Shown: in pieces, positions 1-8,944 of the stretch | Position numbering within the stretch: position 1 is the first letter of the stretch | Layout: every line of letters begins with the position of its first letter | Assembly: GCA_020635255.1 (NCBI GenBank) | Contig: JACKAC010000002.1 | Coordinates: 1-64,000, forward strand | Direction: 5' to 3' | Source of the DNA: Ignavibacteriales bacterium | GTDB taxonomy: Bacteria; Bacteroidota; Ignavibacteria; Tepidaquicellales; Tepidaquicellaceae | Length of the DNA stretch: 64,000 nucleotides | Translations under genes and position numbers: made by a program | The notes under the pieces: generated by a model | Database searches by the model: none | Told to the model about the DNA's origin: nothing | Seen by the model: the letters and a program-made list of their open reading frames with translations, nothing else

Positions 1-1116
1 GTCGAATTTTATCCTCGTCGAAGGATTGAATGGGTTCGGGAAGTTTTGATAGAGATTAAAAATCGTAGGTATTTCCGACGAAATGTTTAGTATGTCGGTT
101 ACTCCACCTGTAGTGGTCTTTAAAATAGTTGTATTACTTGCGAGAGCCCAACCGGTTAAGGCGTCTATAAAATAAATTCTCCCGTTAATATTTGAGGCTG
201 TTGTATTTTGTGTTGTCCAGCTTTCTCCCCCGTTATTAGTACGGAAGATCTTTCCCGTGAACCCGACTGTAGTAACCCATCCAGTGTCCTTATTGAGGAA
301 AAAGAAATTCCATATATAGCTTCCGGTAAAGTTATTAGTATCAATTGCACTCCATATGCTTCCGCCGTTTGTTGATTTATAAAGTACGTTTTGGAAAGAT
401 GTATTTTTCATAATGTAACCGGTATTTTCATCAAAAAATTGCATTCCTTTAAAGGGACTAAAAGTCCCATTTGCTGAGTCGATCAGCACACTTGACCAGT
501 TATCTCCACCATTACTTGTTTTGAGTATTTTGTTTACAAATGTTCCTACATCGTCTGCAAAATAACAATACACCCATCCTATATCAGGATTTATAAAGCT
601 TACCTTTTCATAAGAAAAATAATCGGAGAGAAGTAAAGACCAATTATTTCCACCATCTGATGTCTTAATAAGTGATCCCTCAGTGACAAACATTGGTACA
701 TCGCCAGATGCCATAAAACCAATACCTTGATTTATGAAGAGCAAATCTTTTATAGTATAAGTGCTTACCATGGGTCCCCAGTTTAAGCCTCCATTGGTAG
801 TCTTCTGGATAAAACTATATGGAATTGGACTTACGGTTGAACCCCCCGTTAACCAGCCGGTTTGACTGTTAATTAAATATACTCCCCCATATACAATAGT
901 ACTGCTGGTATCTGGGACAGGATATCCCGACCAAAGAGATCCCCCATTTGTTGTTTTGTAGTACTTGTGCTGGCCGGTCAAGATTCCTGTGTTTTGGTCT
1001 GCAAAATCATAACTCCCTCCGCCCGGGGATGGTATTGTAAATGCCACCCATCCATTTTGAGAAAATAAATTAGATCCGGAGAAAAGTATTAATAAAAGTA
1101 ATATCACTTTCCTCAT
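1..1116 (-). CDS. T9SS-sorted YCF48/BNR-repeat surface protein, 3' end beyond window
   Basis: The frame is open for 372 codons from the ATG at 1116-1114 to the left edge, with no stop. The start MRKVILLLLILFSGSNLFSQ is a signal peptide. The body repeats the TTNGG-x-W / N-x-xTGW pattern of YCF48-like beta-propeller blades (for example KTSNGGDNWSS encoded near 481-540). The visible C-terminus reads LYQNFPNPFNPSTRIKFD, the beginning of a type IX sorting domain, so about 70 residues are missing past the edge. The start ATG overlaps the TGA of the upstream paralog by 4 bases (ATGA), so the two are probably translationally coupled. The likely fate is outer-membrane export and surface anchoring. The ligand or role is unknown. 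Confidence 0.9.
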   Translation of the reverse strand, partial: MRKVILLLLILFSGSNLFSQNGWVAFTIPSPGGGSYDFADQNTGILTGQHKYYKTTNGGSLWSGYPVPDTSSTIVYGGVYLINSQTGWLTGGSTVSPIPYSFIQKTTNGGLNWGPMVSTYTIKDLLFINQGIGFMASGDVPMFVTEGSLIKTSDGGNNWSLLLSDYFSYEKVSFINPDIGWVYCYFADDVGTFVNKILKTSNGGDNWSSVLIDSANGTFSPFKGMQFFDENTGYIMKNTSFQNVLYKSTNGGSIWSAIDTNNFTGSYIWNFFFLNKDTGWVTTVGFTGKIFRTNNGGESWTTQNTTASNINGRIYFIDALTGWALASNTTILKTTTGGVTDILNISSEIPTIFNLYQNFPNPFNPSTRIKFD

Positions 1117-2435
1117 TTTACCATTACCATCCTTTTGGTTTTAATGAAGCTTCCGCTTTGCAATTTATAAAAATACACCCCGCTCGGTAGTCCCGATCCA
1201 TCGAAATTGTACTCATAGCTTCCCGGCTGCAATTCCTTGTTTACAAGCTCTGCAATCTCCTTCCCTGACATATCATAAACCGATAATTTGACCTTTGACT
1301 TTTCACCTCTCACCGTTTGAGGTATGTCGAATTTTATCTTTGTCGTGGGATTAAAGGGGTTCGGGTAATTTTGGTGTAGGGAAAACTCAGTCGGTATCTC
1401 AGTTGAAAGCGGTTCTATACTTGTCACTCCACCGGTACCGGTTCTCAGGATAGTTGTTCCGTTTGCAATTGCCCACCCCGTTAATGTGTTTGTAAAATAG
1501 ATGTCACCGGTAACATCCGGAGTCGGTATGCTTTGCATTGTCCAGTTCATGCCACCGTTGTTAGTTCTGAATATCGTTCCCGTCGCGGTTACCCAGCCGG
1601 TATCATTATTTATGAAGTAAAATTTCCTAAGCTGGCGCCCCGCAAAAACATTCGTATCGAGCATGGACCAATTATCACCGCTGTTTGTAGATTTGTATAG
1701 CTTGTTCTTTAGCAGATAGCCTGTGTTTGCGTTTGTGAACTGGATTTTCTTAAGTGGATCTACAGGAAAAGCAATTGCCGAATCCCGGATTAGGGTTGTC
1801 CAGCTGTTTCCTCCACTTGTTGTTCTCAGCATTAGACTTATATATGTTCCGATGTCATCACCGTATGACCCAATCGCCCATCCCGTATTTACATTTATGA
1901 AACTAACGTCAACAAAATAGTATCCGCCGTAAATTCCTGCCCAGTTCATTCCTCCATCAGTAGTTTTCTTAATACCTCCTTCAGTCCAAAATCCGTTTGT
2001 ACCTCCTGCCGCTACATAACCTGTGTTCTCATTTAAAAACTGGATATCTTTGACCGGACCTGCATTTTCGCCCTGGCTCCAGTTCACTCCCCCGTTCGTT
2101 GTCTTATATGTAACACCCCCGGTTAAACCTATGGGGAAGTTAAATACTTCATATGCCATTCCAAGCCAGCCGGTATTTGCATTTATAAAAAATACCGCAT
2201 TATAATAATTAAAATTATGTGGATATGGCACAGAATCCGATGACCATGTATTACCGCCGTTAGTGGTTCGGCTGTATATGTATTTGCCTGTTACTAAGCC
2301 GTTATTGTCATCAGCAAAATGAAACGCATCTCCGCCCGGAAATGAGTACGCCACCCAGCCGTTCTGGGCATTTACTTCAAGGGGTAATATTAAAAAGATT
2401 AACGGGAGCCAGAGAGTTTGTAATAGTTTTCTCAT
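1113..2435 (-). CDS. T9SS-sorted YCF48/BNR-repeat surface protein
   Basis: 440 residues. Residues 1-23 are a signal peptide ending VNA before QNGW. Residues ~25-335 hold about six YCF48-like blades with TTNGGNTW, TTNGGVNW, TTDGGMNW, TTSGGNSW and TNNGGMNW signatures. From about residue 350 there is a complete type A T9SS sorting domain (QNYPNPFNPTTKIKF, YDMSGKEI, SGVYFYKL, ending KRMVMVK). It is the first gene of a two-gene tandem, ending in an ATGA overlap with a paralog. In T9SS bacteria such proteins are exported and attached to the cell surface or released. YCF48 blades are a fold, not a function, so no substrate can be given. It is divergent from the small Cys-rich protein gene at 2552. 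Confidence 0.9.
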   Translation of the reverse strand: MRKLLQTLWLPLIFLILPLEVNAQNGWVAYSFPGGDAFHFADDNNGLVTGKYIYSRTTNGGNTWSSDSVPYPHNFNYYNAVFFINANTGWLGMAYEVFNFPIGLTGGVTYKTTNGGVNWSQGENAGPVKDIQFLNENTGYVAAGGTNGFWTEGGIKKTTDGGMNWAGIYGGYYFVDVSFINVNTGWAIGSYGDDIGTYISLMLRTTSGGNSWTTLIRDSAIAFPVDPLKKIQFTNANTGYLLKNKLYKSTNSGDNWSMLDTNVFAGRQLRKFYFINNDTGWVTATGTIFRTNNGGMNWTMQSIPTPDVTGDIYFTNTLTGWAIANGTTILRTGTGGVTSIEPLSTEIPTEFSLHQNYPNPFNPTTKIKFDIPQTVRGEKSKVKLSVYDMSGKEIAELVNKELQPGSYEYNFDGSGLPSGVYFYKLQSGSFIKTKRMVMVK

Positions 2436-2551
2436 GGCTTATTTTTTATGATTTATGGTAGCCTTTTTAAAATGGCTATAAAGAAAATCAAAATCAATAG
2501 CTAACTTTTATTTGAATTGAACAAAGTGTCTCAATAACATATTTTATAATA

Positions 2552-2920
2552 ATGAAGAATATTATTACACCAATAATATTATTCACCTATTTTTGTTCGG
2601 TTTTTAGCACGGGCGTAATTTATTGCGGCTTGATGCTAAATTCCTCTTATATCCAAAAAGAGCTGTGTGTAAAAAAAGACGAACCCGGCAACTGCTGTAA
2701 AGGAAAGTGCTACATATCCAAAGAGCTGAATGCCGGAAGCGAAAAAACAAGTTCAGGAAAAAGAGCCGGGAATAACCAAAACGAAAACCTTTCGCCGCAT
2801 TTATCAGCTTCAAATAGTTTAGTAATACAATTTGGGAATGATCTGTTTTATGGAATGAATTCCCATCGGATTGTGAACTTATTGCAAAAACCGTCCGTGC
2901 CTCCGCCGGAATGTGTTTAA
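2552..2920 (+). CDS. Small secreted or membrane-anchored Cys-motif protein
   Basis: 122 residues. The N-terminal hydrophobic stretch (residues 3-30) could be a signal anchor. It is followed by a cysteine motif at C39, C48, C49 and C53 (ELCVKKDEPGNCCKGKCY). The tail is Ser/Asn rich and ends PPPECV. Short Bacteroidota proteins with a similar LC..K..P...C.GKCYL motif are known as hypothetical proteins, often near metal-related outer-membrane genes (recalled, not searched). The spaced cysteines could bind metal; this is inference. It overlaps the longest possible frame of the barrel gene, whose better start lies at 2973, so the two are probably one transcript. Confidence 0.75.
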   Translation: MKNIITPIILFTYFCSVFSTGVIYCGLMLNSSYIQKELCVKKDEPGNCCKGKCYISKELNAGSEKTSSGKRAGNNQNENLSPHLSASNSLVIQFGNDLFYGMNSHRIVNLLQKPSVPPPECV

Positions 2921-2972
2921 TCTTATCTCATTTTGCTATAGATATATTAAATCACTTAAAAAAATAGAACAA

Positions 2973-4091
2973 ATGAAATATTTAACATTATTATTGATCA
3001 TTTTTATATCTTCTCCGGCTCTTTGGGCAGACGAACCGGGCGACTTCGATCTGAAGTTATCCCTTAAAAATGTCTCAAAAACCAATTATTCTCCTTTACA
3101 TAGATCTGATGATGGGAAAGGCTACTGGACAAGTGCACGCCCGGACGGTCACGCCCCTATTGGAGTTATGGGTGACCACGTACACAGCAAAGGTGAAATG
3201 ATGTTTTCATACAGGTTCATGAATATGTATATGAGCGGTATGCTTGATGGTACGGATGAAGTCCTCGAGGAAACCGTAGTAACACCGAGCGGTCCTTATT
3301 ATTATACGGTAACACCAAAGAATATGACGACGCAGATGCACATGCTCGGCATTATGTATGCGCCGTCGAATTACGTTACTATTACAGCGATGGTTCCCTA
3401 CCTGATCAAGTCTATGGATCATACTACACGCAGCGGTGTCAATTTCACTACGGAATCTAATGGACTTGGCGATATTACTCTATCAGGTATATTTAAGCTG
3501 TATAATAAGAATCGAAACGCCATTCTTGGAAATTTAGGTGTAATATTCCCATCGGGAAAGATCGACGCGATGGACGTTACACCGGCATCATCTCCAAATG
3601 AAACTATACTGCCTTACCCGATGCAGCTGGGAAGCGGAACATTCGGCATTATGCCGGCAATTACTTACCTGGGGCAGACGAAAGGTTTTTCCTGGGGTGT
3701 ACAGTCCGGCGCGACTATCCGTTTCGGTGAGAATAACCGTGATTACCGTCTCGGAAATAAGTATTACGGTACGATCTGGGCAGCAGCCCCTATAGCTCAA
3801 TGGATCAGCGCTTCTTTCAGAGTAACGGGAAATAGGGTAGATAACATCACAGGTGCAGATACTACGCTTAACGCTAATATGGTGCCTACTGCGAACCCGA
3901 ATCTGCAGGCAGGAACCAGAGTTGATGCCGCATTTGGCTTTAACCTATATAGCTATACCGGTGGTACGAGGAATCTTAGGTTTGGTATCGAGGGTTCATC
4001 TCCGATCTATCAGAATCTCGACGGTCCACAGCTAAAGGCTTCATGGAGCGTAACCGCAGGTATCCAGTATTCGTTTACACTTCATAAGTAA
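2973..4091 (+). CDS. Outer-membrane beta-barrel, MetA-pathway/transporter-like
   Basis: 372 residues from ATG 2973. This start is preferred over an in-frame codon at 2913 because MKYLTLLLIIFISSPALWA is a clear signal peptide and the upstream extension is polar leader sequence. The mature protein begins with HAPIGVMGDHVHSKGEMM and then SYRFMNMYMSGM, a pattern I associate with proteobacterial and Bacteroidota 'transporter' / phenol MetA-pathway-like barrels. The rest alternates hydrophobic and polar residues and ends in an aromatic-rich strand (IQYSFTLHK), as expected for a barrel. The many Met/His residues and the adjacent Cys-motif protein would fit a metal-handling role, which is inference. 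A strong terminator follows. Confidence 0.7.
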   Translation: MKYLTLLLIIFISSPALWADEPGDFDLKLSLKNVSKTNYSPLHRSDDGKGYWTSARPDGHAPIGVMGDHVHSKGEMMFSYRFMNMYMSGMLDGTDEVLEETVVTPSGPYYYTVTPKNMTTQMHMLGIMYAPSNYVTITAMVPYLIKSMDHTTRSGVNFTTESNGLGDITLSGIFKLYNKNRNAILGNLGVIFPSGKIDAMDVTPASSPNETILPYPMQLGSGTFGIMPAITYLGQTKGFSWGVQSGATIRFGENNRDYRLGNKYYGTIWAAAPIAQWISASFRVTGNRVDNITGADTTLNANMVPTANPNLQAGTRVDAAFGFNLYSYTGGTRNLRFGIEGSSPIYQNLDGPQLKASWSVTAGIQYSFTLHK

Positions 4092-4112
4092 ATAATACAA
4101 ACCGGTTTTTAA

Positions 4113-4141
4113 GAAAAAAGCCTCTATATAGAGGCTTTTTT
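4113..4141. terminator. Bidirectional intrinsic terminator
   Basis: A perfect palindrome AAAAAGCCTCTATATAGAGGC followed by a T-run lies between convergent genes. It can serve the plus barrel gene (stop at 4089-4091) and the minus wHTH gene. The minus gene's TAG stop (4124-4126) lies inside the stem. Confidence 0.85.
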
Positions 4142-4822
4142 CATTTCTTTCTTGATCTCCTTTTTTAGTCTCTTGCCCGATTTGGTTAGATTATATAAAC
4201 CTTCTTTTTTTGAATTTGTCAGCTCGATAAAGCCCATATCCTTGAGTATCTTTGTATCCCTTGCGAAAGTAGCCCGGGATACCCCCGATCTTTGTTTCAA
4301 AGTGTTGCAGTCCAGTGTCTGGTTTTCAAAGAATAATCCCATCATATCCGAGATTCTGTCATATACTGGATTTAGATAATTCCCGCTCGTTAGGTCCTTA
4401 AGCTTATTTTTTATCAGTGCTGTTTTTCCTGCATCCGGCTCCGATATCTCCTCCGAAATCGGTACTTCCTCTAGAGTATTTTTGCCGGTGCCTTTCTCTT
4501 TTTGGAGAGTTTCTATTATGGACTTAAAGTAATTAGTGTTTTTCAACAGTTCCTTGTTCTCTTTCTTCAGGGATTCCTTTTTATCGAATAGGGAATCGGA
4601 TTTTATCATGAGATCCTGGAGCTTTACATTCAAACTGTCTATTTTTTTCTCACTAAGCGCCAATTCCTGAGTTAATGCCTCAATTTGTTTATTTAAAGCA
4701 TCATTCTCTAATATGAGTTTTCCGTTAGCTCTCTTTATATTATCATTTATGGATTTTAATGTATCATAGTCCATATTCAAAAATATATCTTTTATTTGAA
4801 AATGTAAAGAATTTTTTCTCAT
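4124..4822 (-). CDS. Coiled-coil protein with C-terminal winged-helix domain
   Basis: 232 residues with two parts. Residues ~15-115 form a long coiled coil (heptad-rich KRANGKLILENDALNKQ..., KKESLKKENKELLK). Residues ~150-225 look like a winged helix-turn-helix (TLKQRSGVSRATFARDTKIL then LKDMGFIELTNSKKEGLY), ending in a Lys-rich tail. It probably binds DNA as an oligomer. No signal peptide. The start at 4822 is the longest; a downstream ATG at 4774 (MDYDTLKSI) is an alternative. Only 32 bases separate this start from the divergent ATPase start at 4855, so the two may share control. Target genes are unknown. The stop lies inside the terminator stem at 4113-4141. Confidence 0.75.
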   Translation of the reverse strand: MRKNSLHFQIKDIFLNMDYDTLKSINDNIKRANGKLILENDALNKQIEALTQELALSEKKIDSLNVKLQDLMIKSDSLFDKKESLKKENKELLKNTNYFKSIIETLQKEKGTGKNTLEEVPISEEISEPDAGKTALIKNKLKDLTSGNYLNPVYDRISDMMGLFFENQTLDCNTLKQRSGVSRATFARDTKILKDMGFIELTNSKKEGLYNLTKSGKRLKKEIKKEMKKASI

Positions 4823-4835
4823 GCTTCATTTTCTT

Positions 4836-4842
4836 ATATTGA
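4836..4842 (+). promoter_or_regulatory. Possible -7 box for the P-loop ATPase gene
   Basis: TATATTG ends 12 bases before the ATG at 4855. It resembles the Bacteroidota -7 element TAnnTTTG. Its position supports 4855 rather than 4843 as start. No clear -33 element was seen. Confidence 0.4.
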
Positions 4843-4854
4843 ATGCCTCTAACC

Positions 4855-5364
4855 ATGGAAAAAATTCTCATTATAGGCTGTAGCGGGGGAGGAAAATCCA
4901 CCCTGGCAAGAAAGATAGGCAATATTCTCACCCTGCCCGTGATTCATCTGGACATCCATTTCTGGAAATCCGGCTGGATAGAATCGACGGATGAGGAGTG
5001 GATTCCAAAAGTCAAAGAGCTGGTAAAGCAGGATAAATGGGTTATGGATGGAAATTTTGGTGAGACTATCCCTATCCGGGTCGAAGCCGCTGACACCGTC
5101 ATTTTCCTAGATACTTCCCGCACTTTGCAATTATGGGGAGTATTCACGCGCGTATTAAAATTTTATGGAAAAACGCGCCCCGATCTGCCGGAGGGATGCC
5201 CGGAGAGGTTCGATTGGGCTTTTACAAAATGGGTTTGGCAGTATAATAAGAACAATCGCCCGAAGATCCTTAATTTTCTTACCAACTATAAAGATTCCAA
5301 AAATATCATAATTCTCAAAAACCGCAAAGAGATGAACGAATTTGCGAGGAGCCTTTGTAGATAA
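4855..5364 (+). CDS. P-loop nucleoside/adenylate kinase-like ATPase (FlaR/topology-modulator type)
   Basis: 169 residues from ATG 4855 (an in-frame ATG at 4843 is possible but less likely). A Walker A loop GCSGGGKST at residues 8-16 follows the first strand KILII. HLDIHFWKSGW and DKWVMDGNFGE follow, a layout typical of the small AAA/adenylate-kinase-like proteins annotated as 'DNA topology modulation protein' or FlaR. VIFLDTSR forms the Walker B-like strand. The C-terminal IIILKNRKEMNEF matches the usual 'L.s..ei..fl' end. Cytoplasmic, probably a small-molecule kinase; the substrate is unknown and the topology name is historical. Confidence 0.8.
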   Translation: MEKILIIGCSGGGKSTLARKIGNILTLPVIHLDIHFWKSGWIESTDEEWIPKVKELVKQDKWVMDGNFGETIPIRVEAADTVIFLDTSRTLQLWGVFTRVLKFYGKTRPDLPEGCPERFDWAFTKWVWQYNKNNRPKILNFLTNYKDSKNIIILKNRKEMNEFARSLCR

Positions 5365-5453
5365 CCCATAATTGACACATCTTTTTCCGTTTTCACCTTT
5401 AGACATCGTGTACCAATCCTTATATTACTATAACCGCGCTAAAATCTAACATT

Positions 5454-6143
5454 ATGAATAATCTGCTTATCCTTCACGGTGCAATAGGCTCCGTCAAACA
5501 ATTCACCCATCTCATCAGATTTCTCGAAAGCGATTTTAAAGTATATGCGATAGATTTCTCCGGACACGGCGGTAGCGAGATACCTGCCGAAGATTTCACT
5601 ATAGAGATGTTTGCGAATGACGTCCTCGATTGGATGGCAAAAAAGGAAATAGACAAAATAGACATCTTCGGATACAGTATGGGCGGGTATGTTGGCTTAT
5701 TCTTAGCACGGTTCTATCCGGAAAAAATAGGGCGCGTATTTACGCTCGCGACTAAATTCCACTGGCACGAAGAGACTGCTAAACGCGAAGCCTCAATGCT
5801 CGACCCGGATAAGATTATGGATAAATTCCCGGCGTTTGCCGAGGAACTGAAGCACCGCCACGCTCCCGAGGACTGGGCTGAAGTACTGCGGAAAACCGCT
5901 AAAATGATGATCGCTCTCGGGCATAATAATACAATAAAGGATGCGGACTTCCGTGCGATAGAAAACACCGCTCTCGTCAGCGTTGGTGACCGGGATAAAA
6001 TGGTCTCCATCGAAGAGACGCTTGGTGTTTACCGCCAGCTAAAGAACGGGCAAATGCTGGTGCTTCCCGATACATATCATCCTATAGAAAAAGTTTCCGG
6101 CGATAAGCTGATCCATGAGATAATAGATTTCTTTAGAGGTTGA
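5454..6143 (+). CDS. Alpha/beta hydrolase
   Basis: 229 residues, cytoplasmic. The oxyanion-hole motif LHGAIG is at residues 7-12, followed by DFSGHGGS at 35-41. The nucleophile elbow GYSMGG puts the catalytic Ser at 75. The acid is in GDRDKM (D179 or D181) and the catalytic His at 209 in YHPIEK. The cap region (~100-160) is helical. This is a compact member of the BioH/2-hydroxy-6-oxo-dienoate hydrolase-like group. The substrate cannot be assigned. It is a single gene between the ATPase and dpaL with its own upstream gap. Confidence 0.88.
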   Translation: MNNLLILHGAIGSVKQFTHLIRFLESDFKVYAIDFSGHGGSEIPAEDFTIEMFANDVLDWMAKKEIDKIDIFGYSMGGYVGLFLARFYPEKIGRVFTLATKFHWHEETAKREASMLDPDKIMDKFPAFAEELKHRHAPEDWAEVLRKTAKMMIALGHNNTIKDADFRAIENTALVSVGDRDKMVSIEETLGVYRQLKNGQMLVLPDTYHPIEKVSGDKLIHEIIDFFRG

Positions 6144-6216
6144 GATAAGTATAGTGATTTATATCACTCCGTTTTTTTCATTTTTTTATTGAGGCGGATT
6201 TCGTTAATATGGAATT

Positions 6217-7344
6217 ATGAATGATTGTGAGTTTTATATCAATCATAGCTCAACCTTACCGGATGACTTAATTGTCAGATATAAAGGCGTATTTGATAAC
6301 GGGGAAATACTGCACTTTCACCGGTCGCTCCCCGGGTACCAGCCGACACCCCTTTACAGCCTTTCCTCGCTTGCGGCAGGTCTGAATATTGGTGAACTCT
6401 GGGTCAAAGATGAATCCGAGAGAATGGGTCTAAAAGCATTCAAAGTGCTCGGTGCTTCCTATGCGATAAGTAAGATGCTGGATGGTCTGTCTAAAGATGC
6501 TGTATTTTGCACCGCGACCGATGGCAATCACGGCAAAGCGGTTGCATGGTCAGCGAGGATGGCAGGCAGGCACGCCGTTATTTTTATGCCGGCATCGACT
6601 GTCGAGTCGAGGATACACAATATCGAGAATGAAGGCGCGAAGGTAATCGTTGTTGGAGGAGATTACGATGATGCGGTACACATGGCAAAGGAGAAAGCAT
6701 CTGAGAAGGGATGGATACTGGTGCAGGACACTTCTTGGGATGGATACACCGACATACCTGTTAATATAATGGCGGGATATAGCACGGTCTTTAGAGAAAT
6801 GGAAGACACGCTTCATAAGCCGGGTGAGCCCGCGTTCGATATAGTTTTTTTAAAAGCAGGTGTGGGCAGCTGGGCGGCATCTGCCGCATGGTATTACCAT
6901 GAAAGATATCGCGAAAAGCGTCCTAAGATCGTTCTTGTCGAACCTTCTTCCGCCGATTGCGTAATGGAATCTAAAAAACGGGGCATGCCTGTTCCTATAG
7001 AAAGATCCGGCGAAACGATGATGGCTGGGCTTAATTGCGCGACTGCATCGAGACTGGCCTGTGAGATACTGCACAATAGCGTCGATCTCTTTCTTTCGAT
7101 CCCTGACTGGTATGCTGGCGCGGCGATGAATGCGCTGTATTATGCTAAAGATGAAGACGAGCAGATTATTTCCGGTGAATCCGGAGCCGCCGGGCTTGGC
7201 GGATTGCTTGCAATGCTCAGGGAGGATTCACTCGGTGAGGCAAGAGATTTTATCGGGCTGAATCATAATTCGCGTGTGCTGGTGTTTAATACGGAGGGTA
7301 ATACAGACCCCATCAATTTCAATAAGATCATACATGGAGATTAA
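6217..7344 (+). CDS. dpaL: 2,3-diaminopropionate ammonia-lyase
   Basis: 375 residues, a PLP fold-type II enzyme. GLKAFKVLGASYA carries the Schiff-base lysine (K76), aligned with the GLNAFKMLGG motif of E. coli YgeX/DpaL. ATDGNHGKAVAW supplies the catalytic Asp at 102 and VQDTSWDGY the second Asp at 171, features that separate DpaL from threonine dehydratases. The family converts diaminopropionate to pyruvate and two ammonia. FNTEGNTDP near the C-terminus is also typical. The protein is slightly shorter than the ~400-residue E. coli enzyme. Its last 11 bases overlap the start of the methyltransferase gene, so the two are co-transcribed. Confidence 0.92.
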   Translation: MNDCEFYINHSSTLPDDLIVRYKGVFDNGEILHFHRSLPGYQPTPLYSLSSLAAGLNIGELWVKDESERMGLKAFKVLGASYAISKMLDGLSKDAVFCTATDGNHGKAVAWSARMAGRHAVIFMPASTVESRIHNIENEGAKVIVVGGDYDDAVHMAKEKASEKGWILVQDTSWDGYTDIPVNIMAGYSTVFREMEDTLHKPGEPAFDIVFLKAGVGSWAASAAWYYHERYREKRPKIVLVEPSSADCVMESKKRGMPVPIERSGETMMAGLNCATASRLACEILHNSVDLFLSIPDWYAGAAMNALYYAKDEDEQIISGESGAAGLGGLLAMLREDSLGEARDFIGLNHNSRVLVFNTEGNTDPINFNKIIHGD

Positions 7345-8071
7345 AAAGAACTGGCAGGAAGATTTTTTTATAGATGGATGGGATAAATTCCAGGATGCCT
7401 ATCTTGCTCCGGAAAGAGCAATTGAAGAAACTAACTTCATTGATGAATTTGCAAAAGAACGGGGGTACAAGAAAGTCCTCGATATACCGTGTGGTACAGG
7501 CAGAATATCCATTCCGGTCGCGCAAAGAGGGTACGAGGTTACGGGCATAGATTTTAATCCCAACGCTGTCAGGATCGCCCGGGAAAGGTCATCCGGCATG
7601 AATATCGAATTTGTCGAGGGTGATATGAGAGAGATCTCTTACAGGGAAGAGTTTGATCTGATCACATGTATGTGGGGAAGTCTGGGTTATTTTTCAGATG
7701 AGGAAAATTTTAACTTCTTTTGTTCTCTATACAAAGCCCTTCGTCCAGGTGGTGCGGCGGTTTTTGACACATTGACGCTCGAAAGTATTATGCGTATATA
7801 CAGCCCGACCGATACAAGGAAAATGGAAGGTGGATACCTTATTGAAGAACGCAAATACGATGCAAGGAATTCGCGGATTAATGTTGAATGGATTTTTTTG
7901 CGCGGTAAAGAGGAACTCAAAGTTCACAGTAGCATAAGGATTTACACTTATAAAGAGCATATCGATATGCTGGAAAAAGCCGGGTTTACGGAATTTCGTT
8001 CCTTTGGCGGATTCAAAGGCGAAGAGTTTACTGTTAACTCCCGCCGGCTCGAACTGATCGCAATCAAATAA
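7334..8071 (+). CDS. Class I SAM-dependent methyltransferase
   Basis: 245 residues from ATG 7334. Motif I is VLDIPCGTGR at residues 48-57, followed by VTGIDFNPNAV (motif II) and EGDMREI (motif III). DLITCMWGSLGYF and LRPGGAAVFD follow as motifs IV/V. A small beta-rich segment after residue 165 (YLIEERKYDARNSRINVEW) is typical of the ubiE/glycine-type small-molecule methyltransferases. An upstream in-frame extension to 7274 lies within dpaL and is not used. It overlaps the dpaL stop by 11 bases and is followed 6 bases later by the VOC gene. Substrate unknown. Confidence 0.85.
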   Translation: MEIKKNWQEDFFIDGWDKFQDAYLAPERAIEETNFIDEFAKERGYKKVLDIPCGTGRISIPVAQRGYEVTGIDFNPNAVRIARERSSGMNIEFVEGDMREISYREEFDLITCMWGSLGYFSDEENFNFFCSLYKALRPGGAAVFDTLTLESIMRIYSPTDTRKMEGGYLIEERKYDARNSRINVEWIFLRGKEELKVHSSIRIYTYKEHIDMLEKAGFTEFRSFGGFKGEEFTVNSRRLELIAIK

Positions 8072-8077
8072 CACTAT

Positions 8078-8449
8078 ATGGTAATAAAAATACTCCGAAT
8101 CGATCATGTGCAGGTTTGTATCCCCCCGGGCAAGGAAACCGAAGCGCGCAACTTTTACTCCGGTATCCTTGAACTAGAGGAGATCGAAAAACCCGAGGCG
8201 CTAAAACCTAACGGAGGTCTATGGTACAGGGTAGGGGAGAACCAGGAGCTTCACATTGGTGTCGAAGAACCCGGCTCTCTGACAAAAGCACACCCGGCTT
8301 TTGAGATCCTGCACCTGGACGAAGCCCGTAATTATCTCGAAAGAAGCGGCATCGAAATTCACGAGGAGACGCGTATACCCGGTGTCAGCCGGTTTTCCAT
8401 ACGTGACCCGTTCGGTAACAGGCTCGAGTTTCTCGAAAAGCTGTCATAG
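8078..8449 (+). CDS. VOC/glyoxalase-fold protein
   Basis: 123 residues with two betaalphabetabetabeta halves: RIDHVQVCIPPGKE...ARNFYSGILEL (residues 7-32), then LWYRVGENQELHIGVEE, then FEILHLDEARNYL, and finally RFSIRDPFGNRLEFLE. H10, H59 and the Glu of RLEFLE sit where metal ligands occur in this superfamily. Single-domain VOC proteins include lyases, dioxygenases and resistance proteins; the reaction is not predictable. It follows the methyltransferase by 6 bases and is probably the last gene of the dpaL operon. It is convergent with the DinB gene 3 bases downstream. Confidence 0.85.
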   Translation: MVIKILRIDHVQVCIPPGKETEARNFYSGILELEEIEKPEALKPNGGLWYRVGENQELHIGVEEPGSLTKAHPAFEILHLDEARNYLERSGIEIHEETRIPGVSRFSIRDPFGNRLEFLEKLS

Positions 8450-8452
8450 TGT

Positions 8453-8944
8453 CTAGTTATATTTCATCGCTTCACTGCCAAAGGATTTCCTGATCAGCCC
8501 CATCTGCCCGATATGATACGCCTCATGATGCACCATAAAAGAGACCGCACCTAGAATAGTATTATCCACTGCAGGAAATTCGAACGGCGCTTTAGCACTT
8601 AGGACTTCATCGCTTGCGTTTGCCAGTCCTTCTTCTACTTTTCCGGCGATAGCATCCCAATCCTGCAGTGACTCCTCGAGTGTCGGGTATTCGATTGTCT
8701 CATCCAGCTTCTTACCCTGTCCGATAATATCAAAATGAGGTTCCTCTATCTCCATCCCCGTCAGCTGTCCGATAAAATACCTCGTCGAAACTACATGTGC
8801 CGCAAGCCACCTGAGGTGGTTGGTGTTCCCGTTTATTCTCTCCGTTTCTTTTTCCGGGTCAATGTCTTTGAGCACGTTTTTGAATAATCTTGTTTGCAGT
8901 CTCAGAATGTCCGAAAGCCCTGCTGTTGTTTGTGTTGCTTCCAT
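8453..8944 (-). CDS. DinB-family four-helix bundle protein
   Basis: 163 residues. HLRWLAAHVV puts one histidine at 50, and MVHHEAYHIGQM puts histidines at 140 and 144, the three-His metal site of the DinB/YfiT superfamily. The family includes thiol-transferases and stress-induced proteins of mostly unknown reaction. Cytoplasmic, no signal peptide. It is convergent with the VOC gene, with only 3 bases between stops and no terminator visible. The 150-bp gap upstream separates it from a small membrane protein gene on the opposite strand. Confidence 0.85.
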   Translation of the reverse strand: MEATQTTAGLSDILRLQTRLFKNVLKDIDPEKETERINGNTNHLRWLAAHVVSTRYFIGQLTGMEIEEPHFDIIGQGKKLDETIEYPTLEESLQDWDAIAGKVEEGLANASDEVLSAKAPFEFPAVDNTILGAVSFMVHHEAYHIGQMGLIRKSFGSEAMKYN

